Positions 12,007 through 17,098 of a DNA stretch of 17,098 nucleotides are shown here, piece after piece (positions within the stretch are counted from its first letter, which is position 1; each line of letters starts with the position of its first letter). Made by a program: the position numbers and the translations under genes. The DNA comes from a bacterium. GTDB taxonomy: Bacteria > RBG-13-66-14. Location: NCBI GenBank assembly GCA_021107695.1, contig JAIOSI010000221.1, positions 1-17,098 on the forward strand. The letters run 5' to 3'. The notes under the pieces were generated by a model, which saw only the letters and a program-made list of their open reading frames with translations, was not told where the DNA came from and made no database searches.

Positions 12007-14838
12007 ATGGCGATGTTCGACAAGACCTTCCCCACCCTGGACTGCGCCGCCTGCATCCTGACCCCCAAGATGGTTCAGGTCGGTCAGCACCCCAACATCA
12101 AACTGATGACCCTCTCCGAGGTCGAAGCTCTCTCCGGCTATGTGGGCAACTTCAAGGTTCAGGTGCGCCAGCACGCCCGCTACATCACCGCCGACTGCAC
12201 CGGCTGCGGCGAATGCGTCGAGGTCTGCCCCTGCGAGCATCCCTCGGAGTTTGAGCAGGGGATGAACCAGCGGCGGGCGGTCTATCGCGCCTTCCCCCAG
12301 GCGGTACCCAACTGGTATTCCATTGAAAAACGCGGCGTGCCGATGTGCGAGGACACCTGCCCCATCCACACCCGCACCCAGGGCTACGTCAACCTGATCG
12401 CCCACGGGGACTACGCCAATGCCCTCAAGGTGATTCGCGATGTCAACCCCTTCCCGGCGACCCTGGGGCGAGTCTGCCACCACCCCTGCGAGAGCGAATG
12501 CCAGCGCGGCTTCCACGATGAACCGGTTGCCATCTGCGCTCTCAAGCGCTTCGTTGCCGACTGGGAGGATGAGCAGGGGCTTGCCCCGGAGCCTTTCAAG
12601 ACCAAGCCCAACGGCAAGAAGGTTGCCGTGATCGGTTCCGGCCCCGCCGGACTAACCGCTGCCTACGACCTGGCGCGCAAGGGCTATGGCGTAACCATCT
12701 TCGAGAAGTACGACAAACCGGGTGGCTTGATGCGTACCGGAATCCCCGCCTTCCGCCTGCCTCGTGATGTGCTGGATCGGGAGATCAACTGGATCCTCGA
12801 CCATGGCGTTGAATTGAAGCTCAACAGCCCGCTGGGCGATGTAGGCGTAACACTGGATGATCTTGAGAGCAAGGGCTACGACGCAACTATTCTGGCTCTG
12901 GGTACCACCAAGGGCAAGGCACTGGGGATCGAGGGCGAGGAGTTGCCCGGGGTCGTCAACTGTCTGGAGTACCTCCGCAATGCCAACCTGAGGGACGAGG
13001 TGGAGACCGGCAAGCGGGTGAGCGTGGTCGGCGGTGGCAACGCCGCCATCGACTCCGCCCGCACGGCATTGCGCTACGGTGCCGAAGAGGTAACGATCAT
13101 CTACCGCCGCACCCGGGACGAGATGCCCGCCATCGGTGCCGAGATTATCGCCGCCGAGCACGAAGGCGTTAAGATGCACTTCCTGGTCAACCCAGTGGAG
13201 ATGATGGACGGAGTGGACGGGCAGCTCACTAAGGTCAGGTGCCAGAAGATGCGCCTGGGCGAACCCGACGAGAGCGGTCGCCGCCGCCCGGTACCCATCG
13301 AGGGCGAGTTTATCGAGGTCGAGACTGACCAGTGCATCCTGGCGATCAGCCAGCTCCCCGATCTGGACTTCCTGGTTAAAGACGAGGACTTCGACCTGAC
13401 CAAATGGGCGACGCTGAAGGCCGACCCCCACACCTGCGAGACCGGCCACGCCGGGGTCTTTGCCTGCGGCGATGCCGTAACCGGGCCCAGCACCGTGGTC
13501 GAGGCGATGGCATCCGGTCGTCAGGCGGCAACCGCCGTGGACATCTTCCTCACCGACGGCGACATGGACTACATGCGCCGCGAATATCACCGACCCACCG
13601 ACCTGCCCAAGATGGACAACGTCCGCCAGCCGGGGCTACCCACGGTGAAGCGCGAGGAGATTCCTCTCAATCCCGATGCTGGGATTACCCTGAAAGAGGT
13701 CGAGCTGGCCTTCACCGAAGAGCAGGCGGTGGCGGAGGCAAAACGCTGTCTGGTCTGCGCCGGCTGCTCGGACTGTCGGGTCTGCGTGGATGCCTGCGAC
13801 AAGGGGGCCATCGACCACCTCATGCAGGATGAGGTTAGCGAGATAGACGTTGGGGCGATCATCGTCGCCACCGGCTTTGAACTCTTCGACAGTCGGGAGA
13901 TGCCGCGCTACGGCTACGGACGCTACGATAACGTCCTCAGCTCCCTGGAGTTCGAGCGGATGTGCCACGCCAGCGGTCCCACCGAGGGTAAGATCATCAC
14001 CAAAGACGGGCGCGCGCCGGAGGCGGTGGCAATCCTCCACTGTGTCGGCAGCCGTGACGAGAACCACCTCGAACACTGCTCACGGGTCTGCTGCATGTAC
14101 TCGCTGAAGTTCGCTCACCTGGTACTCGATCACACCGGAGCCGAGGTCTATAACTTCTACATCGATATGCGTGCCTTCGGCAAAGGCTACGAGGAGTTCT
14201 ACAAGCGGCTCCTCAACGAGGGCGTTCACTTCATCCGGGGCAAGGCGGCTGAGGTTACTAACGTCGCCGAGTTACCCGAAGAGGAGGGCAAGCTGATCGT
14301 AATTGGTGAAGATACCCTGCTGGGGATGAATCGCCGGGTTCCCGTGGACATGGTAATCCTCTCCGGTGGTCTTAAACCGCGAGCCGATGCCGATGAACTG
14401 GCGAGGCGGCTGCATCTCTCCTGTATGCAGGGCGACTTCTTCCTCGAAAAACACCCCAAGCTGGCACCGGTAGATACCGCCACCGACGGCATCTTCCTCG
14501 CCGGAGCCTGTCAGGGTGCCAAAGACATCCCCGACTCCGTTGCTCAGGGAGCAGCGGCGGCGGCGGGTGCTTTGGTACTGGTGGACAGGGGCAAGGTGGT
14601 ACTGGAGCCGATAACCTCCAGCATCGACGACGAGGTCTGTAGTGGTTGCAAGCTCTGCCTCCAGAACTGCCCCTACGACGCCATCGAGTTCGACACCGAG
14701 AAGAAGATTTCCAAAATAGTCGAAGAACTCTGCAAGGGCTGTGGAACCTGCGTGGCTGGCTGTCCCTCCGGGGCGGCGACTCAGCAGGGCTTCGAGGATG
14801 ATCAGATCTTCGCCGAGATTACAGGCAACCTGTCCTGA
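12007..14838 (+). CDS. hdrA: hdrA, main part: HdrA with an inserted GltD/NfnB-like NAD(P)H oxidoreductase module
   Basis: This is the continuation of hdrA after the frameshift near 11944. The ATG at 12007 is only the first Met of the new frame, with no well-placed ribosome binding site, so the real coding sequence runs on from 11944. Numbering from 12007: residues 1-20 (FPTLDCAACILTPKM) and the cluster CTGCGECVEVC (64-74) are HdrA. Residues about 111-580 form a complete GltD/NfnB-like module: cluster Cys 114, 118, 157, 161, 165, FAD motif GSGPAG (210-215), and NAD(P)H motif GGGNAAID followed by YRRTRDEMPA (342-375), closing with CGDAVTGPSTVVEA. HdrA then resumes at CLVCAGCSDCRVCVDAC (581-597), VGAIIVATGFELFD and LHCVGSRD. 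It ends with a two-cluster ferredoxin domain, CSGCKLCLQNCP and CKGCGTCVAGCP. The protein is predicted to hold two flavins and several [4Fe-4S] clusters, joining NAD(P)H to the bifurcation site. Confidence 0.92.
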   Translation: MAMFDKTFPTLDCAACILTPKMVQVGQHPNIKLMTLSEVEALSGYVGNFKVQVRQHARYITADCTGCGECVEVCPCEHPSEFEQGMNQRRAVYRAFPQAVPNWYSIEKRGVPMCEDTCPIHTRTQGYVNLIAHGDYANALKVIRDVNPFPATLGRVCHHPCESECQRGFHDEPVAICALKRFVADWEDEQGLAPEPFKTKPNGKKVAVIGSGPAGLTAAYDLARKGYGVTIFEKYDKPGGLMRTGIPAFRLPRDVLDREINWILDHGVELKLNSPLGDVGVTLDDLESKGYDATILALGTTKGKALGIEGEELPGVVNCLEYLRNANLRDEVETGKRVSVVGGGNAAIDSARTALRYGAEEVTIIYRRTRDEMPAIGAEIIAAEHEGVKMHFLVNPVEMMDGVDGQLTKVRCQKMRLGEPDESGRRRPVPIEGEFIEVETDQCILAISQLPDLDFLVKDEDFDLTKWATLKADPHTCETGHAGVFACGDAVTGPSTVVEAMASGRQAATAVDIFLTDGDMDYMRREYHRPTDLPKMDNVRQPGLPTVKREEIPLNPDAGITLKEVELAFTEEQAVAEAKRCLVCAGCSDCRVCVDACDKGAIDHLMQDEVSEIDVGAIIVATGFELFDSREMPRYGYGRYDNVLSSLEFERMCHASGPTEGKIITKDGRAPEAVAILHCVGSRDENHLEHCSRVCCMYSLKFAHLVLDHTGAEVYNFYIDMRAFGKGYEEFYKRLLNEGVHFIRGKAAEVTNVAELPEEEGKLIVIGEDTLLGMNRRVPVDMVILSGGLKPRADADELARRLHLSCMQGDFFLEKHPKLAPVDTATDGIFLAGACQGAKDIPDSVAQGAAAAAGALVLVDRGKVVLEPITSSIDDEVCSGCKLCLQNCPYDAIEFDTEKKISKIVEELCKGCGTCVAGCPSGAATQQGFEDDQIFAEITGNLS

Positions 14839-14954
14839 GCCGAATGCTGAGGGGTCATTCTCAACGAATAACATACCTGCGGTGGGGAGCGAATATCTCT
14901 GACATTTGATAATTTCCTCGAATCGTCAGTAACACCGATAGCCCCCCTTCCCAG

Positions 14955-14978
14955 CCTTCCCCCCCAGTGGGGGGAAGG
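14955..14978. repeat. GC-rich inverted repeat before mvhD
   Basis: CCTTCCCCCC (14955-14964) and GGGGGGAAGG (14969-14978) form a perfect 10-bp stem with a 4-base loop in the 159-base hdrA-mvhD gap. No T-run follows, and downstream genes are needed for the same complex, so termination is doubtful. It could be a dispersed repeat or an mRNA-stability hairpin tuning subunit ratios. Confidence 0.6.
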
Positions 14979-14997
14979 AGAAAGCCGGGAGTCAATC

Positions 14998-15465
14998 ATG
15001 GCAACTGACCAATTTGAACCGAGGATTGTGGGCTTCCTCTGCCGCTGGTGTTCCTACACGGGAGCCGACCTGGCAGGCACGAGCCGCATCCAGTATCCGC
15101 CCAACATGACCCCGATCCGGGTGATGTGCTCCGGGCGGGTTGACCCCACCTTCGTTGTGCAGGCCTTCGCCGAGGGAGCCGACGGGGTGATGATCGCCGG
15201 TTGTCATCCCGGAGACTGCCACTACGATGTGGGTAATTACCGCGCCATGCGCCGGGTGCCGATGCTGAAGAATCTGCTGGAGCAGTTCGGCATCTCGCCG
15301 GAGCGACTGATGCTGACCTGGGTCTCGGCGTCGGAGGGAAGGAAGTTCGCCGCTGACGTGGTAACCTTCACCGAAACCCTGCGCCGTCTGGGACCACTGA
15401 ACTTCGCCGGGGAGACAAAGGCGACCGATGAGCTTAACTTAAAGGAAACCGCCCCGGCGGTGTAA
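14998..15465 (+). CDS. mvhD: MvhD-type [2Fe-2S] subunit linking hydrogenase to Hdr
   Basis: MvhD carries electrons from the hydrogenase small subunit to HdrA. The 155-residue protein starts at the ATG at 14998, with GGGAG six bases upstream. Conserved Cys lie in FLCRWCSYTGAD (C15, C18), RVMCSGRVDP and AGCHPGDCHY, the pattern expected for the [2Fe-2S] cluster of the family. The RRVPMLKNLLEQFGISPERL and WVSASEGRKFA segments are also typical. The last 20 residues are polar and probably disordered. mvhG follows after 12 bases, so the genes are probably translated from one mRNA. Confidence 0.94.
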   Translation: MATDQFEPRIVGFLCRWCSYTGADLAGTSRIQYPPNMTPIRVMCSGRVDPTFVVQAFAEGADGVMIAGCHPGDCHYDVGNYRAMRRVPMLKNLLEQFGISPERLMLTWVSASEGRKFAADVVTFTETLRRLGPLNFAGETKATDELNLKETAPAV

Positions 15466-15477
15466 AAGGAGGCGGAG

Positions 15478-16446
15478 ATGGCTAAACCAAAGGTAGCTTT
15501 TTACTGGTGCGCCTCCTGCGGCGGCTGCGAAGAGGCCGTGGTTGACCTCGCCGAGGACATCCTCAAGGTGGTCGAGGCGGTGGACATCGTCCTCTGGCCG
15601 GTAGCTCTGGACTTCAAGCTAAAGGATGTAGAGGCGATGGCGGATGGGGAGATAGCCGTCAGCTTCATCAACGGGGCAGTCCGCCTCAGCGAGCAGGAGG
15701 AGTGGGTTCAGCTGCTACGCAGGAAGAGTGGTCTCGTCGTCGCCTTCGGTTCCTGTTCCCATCTGGGCGGGATTCCCGGTCTGGCTAACCTGACCACCAT
15801 TGAAGAGATCATGGCGAACAAGTACGACCGCGCGCCCACTATCGACAACCCCGACGGCACCCGCCCCCTGCCCCGACCCGTCGTGGACGGCTACGAGCTG
15901 GAGCTTCCCACACCCTGGAATACGGTGAAACGCCTTGACGAGGTGATTGAGGTTGACTACTACCTGCCCGGCTGCGCTCCTCCGCCGGAGCTGATAATGA
16001 CGGCGGTGCAGGCGATCCTCGCCGGAGAGCTGCCCCCCAAGGGGTCGGTCATCTCGCCGGAGAAAACCCTCTGCGAGTCCTGCCCACTAAACGAGAGCAA
16101 GCCCGACGAGTTGGTGATTACCGAGTTCAAGCGGGTCGCCACCAGCCAGCCCAAACCCGACGAGTGCTATCTGGCTCAGGGCTTCGTCTGTATGGGTCCT
16201 GCCACCCGCTCCGGCTGCGGTGAGCGTTGTATCCACGGAAACATGCCCTGCCGAGGCTGCTTCGGTCCACCACCGGGGGCGCGGGATCAGGGAACCAAGC
16301 TGCTCTCCGCCATCGCCTCCGCCGGAGCTGCCGAGAATAAAGACGAAGCCGATCTCTTTGCCAAAGGGTTCGTTGACCCGGCGGGAACCCTTTACCGCTT
16401 TAGCGTACCCAGCTCAATCCTCAAACGAACCCTTAAGGGGAAATAA
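15478..16446 (+). CDS. mvhG: group 3c [NiFe] hydrogenase small subunit
   Basis: This small subunit conducts electrons from MvhA to MvhD. The 322-residue protein starts at the ATG at 15478 with AAGGAGGCGGAG upstream. Proximal cluster ligands are C14/C17 (CASCGGCEE), C93 (FGSCSHLGG) and C166 (LPGCAPPPE). Eight further Cys (199, 202, 230, 238, 247, 251, 258, 261), ending in the CGERCIHGNMPCRGC block, can ligate two more [4Fe-4S] clusters. There is no twin-arginine signal, so the enzyme is cytoplasmic. It is clearly diverged from hydD in this window: it has a longer insert around residues 110-155 (RAPTIDNPDGTRPLPRP) and an extra 60 residues at the C-terminus. mvhA follows after nine bases. Confidence 0.94.
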   Translation: MAKPKVAFYWCASCGGCEEAVVDLAEDILKVVEAVDIVLWPVALDFKLKDVEAMADGEIAVSFINGAVRLSEQEEWVQLLRRKSGLVVAFGSCSHLGGIPGLANLTTIEEIMANKYDRAPTIDNPDGTRPLPRPVVDGYELELPTPWNTVKRLDEVIEVDYYLPGCAPPPELIMTAVQAILAGELPPKGSVISPEKTLCESCPLNESKPDELVITEFKRVATSQPKPDECYLAQGFVCMGPATRSGCGERCIHGNMPCRGCFGPPPGARDQGTKLLSAIASAGAAENKDEADLFAKGFVDPAGTLYRFSVPSSILKRTLKGK

Positions 16447-16455
16447 GGAGGGCCA

Positions 16456-17098
16456 ATGGGAAAGCAGATTACCATCAACCCGATCACTCGTCTGGAAGGC
16501 CACGGCAAGATCGAGATATTCCTCGACGACCAGGGCGACGTGGAACGGGCCTTCTTTCAGGTGCCGGAAATCCGTGGCTTTGAGACCTTCTGTCTGGGAC
16601 GACCCTCCGAGGAGATGCCCCGCATCACCGCGCGCATCTGCGGAGTCTGTCCCACGGCTCATCACATGGCGTCAACGAAGGCACTTGACGACCTCTGGAA
16701 GGTCGAACCTCCCCGCACGGCGAAGCTCCTGCGCGAACTGGTCTATAACGCCTTCATGTTCGAGGACCACAACCTGCACTTCTTCTTCCTCGGAGGTCCC
16801 GACTTCATCGTCGGTCCCGACGCTCCCGCCGCCGAGCGCAATATCCTCGGCGTGATCGCCAAGGTCGGGCTGGACATCGCCGGAAAGCTGATCAAAATTC
16901 GCCGTGAAACCCGCAACATCATCGAGACCATCGGCGGCAAGGTAATCCACCCGGTCTTTGGTCTCCCCGGTGGTGTCTCGCGGGGAATTGATGAAGATGA
17001 GCGGCAGAAGTTCCTTACCGTGGCTAAGGAGTCGGTGGGCTTCGCCCAGTTCGCCCTGCAAGCCTTCGACGACATCGTCCTCAAAAACAAGGACTATG
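16456..17098 (+). CDS. mvhA: group 3c [NiFe] hydrogenase large subunit, N-terminal part (cut by window end)
   Basis: This is the catalytic large subunit of the Mvh-type hydrogenase. The ATG at 16456 follows AAGGAGG (16445-16451), and the frame remains open to the right edge (about 214 residues). RLEGHG (12-17) and the nickel-ligand motif RICGVCPTAHH (60-70; Cys62, Cys65) are intact. Unlike hydA in this window, it has the canonical Gly in RxCGxC. The C-terminal DPCxxC motif and maturation tail lie outside the window. Confidence 0.93.
   Translation, partial: MGKQITINPITRLEGHGKIEIFLDDQGDVERAFFQVPEIRGFETFCLGRPSEEMPRITARICGVCPTAHHMASTKALDDLWKVEPPRTAKLLRELVYNAFMFEDHNLHFFFLGGPDFIVGPDAPAAERNILGVIAKVGLDIAGKLIKIRRETRNIIETIGGKVIHPVFGLPGGVSRGIDEDERQKFLTVAKESVGFAQFALQAFDDIVLKNKDY

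Noticed and set aside
12652..13590. Minus-strand open frame inside hdrA
   Set aside because: It is antisense to the GltD-like module, which has intact FAD and NAD(P) motifs. No start signal or family is recognised.
1..17098. tRNA, rRNA, CRISPR arrays, insertion sequences
   Set aside because: No cloverleaf, rRNA signature, regularly spaced repeats or transposase-like sequence was found on either strand by eye.

Overview
The window looks like part of the chromosome of an anaerobic, hydrogen-metabolising bacterium. Bacterial (not archaeal) origin is inferred from four lines of evidence: three proteins with lipobox signal peptides, strong Shine-Dalgarno sites before nearly every gene, sigma70-like promoter pairs, and intrinsic terminators. 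The heterodisulfide reductase / F420-non-reducing hydrogenase genes resemble those first described in methanogens but also occur in many bacteria. Several GC-rich hairpin repeats in gaps between genes resemble dispersed elements of poorly cultured lineages. I cannot name a species or phylum.

Layout. (1) 2-1042: the 3' part of a TPR-repeat protein gene that continues off the left edge. (2) 1043-2454: a leader with a promoter and hairpins, then a DUF362 protein. (3) 2611-3839: two related lipoproteins in tandem, ending at a bidirectional terminator shared with a convergent third lipoprotein (3924-4568, minus strand) that carries a GxxxG array and a glycine-rich linker. (4) 4751-8807, minus strand: a complete four-gene group 3b NAD(P)-linked [NiFe] hydrogenase (sulfhydrogenase) operon in the order hydB-hydG-hydD-hydA, with its own terminator. 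(5) 8808-9509: a divergent 0.7-kb regulatory region with opposed promoters that share spacing and -10 hexamer. (6) 9510-17098, plus strand: hdrC, hdrB, a small zinc-ribbon-like gene, hdrA, mvhD, mvhG and the start of mvhA, cut by the right edge.

How the genes work together. The plus-strand cluster encodes an HdrABC-MvhADG-type electron-bifurcating complex: H2 is oxidised at MvhA, electrons pass through MvhG and MvhD to the flavin of HdrA, and are split between ferredoxin and the HdrBC branch. The minus-strand operon encodes a soluble hydrogenase exchanging electrons between H2 and NAD(P)H. Together they could balance H2, NAD(P)H and reduced ferredoxin. The most striking point is that HdrA carries an entire GltD/NfnB-like NAD(P)H:flavin oxidoreductase module in its middle, giving a reconstructed protein of about 1,124 residues. 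The Hdr-Mvh complex may therefore have a built-in NAD(P)H site. As given, hdrA is broken by a single-base frameshift near position 11944, in the first FAD-binding motif; this is either an assembly error or a real lesion or recoding site.
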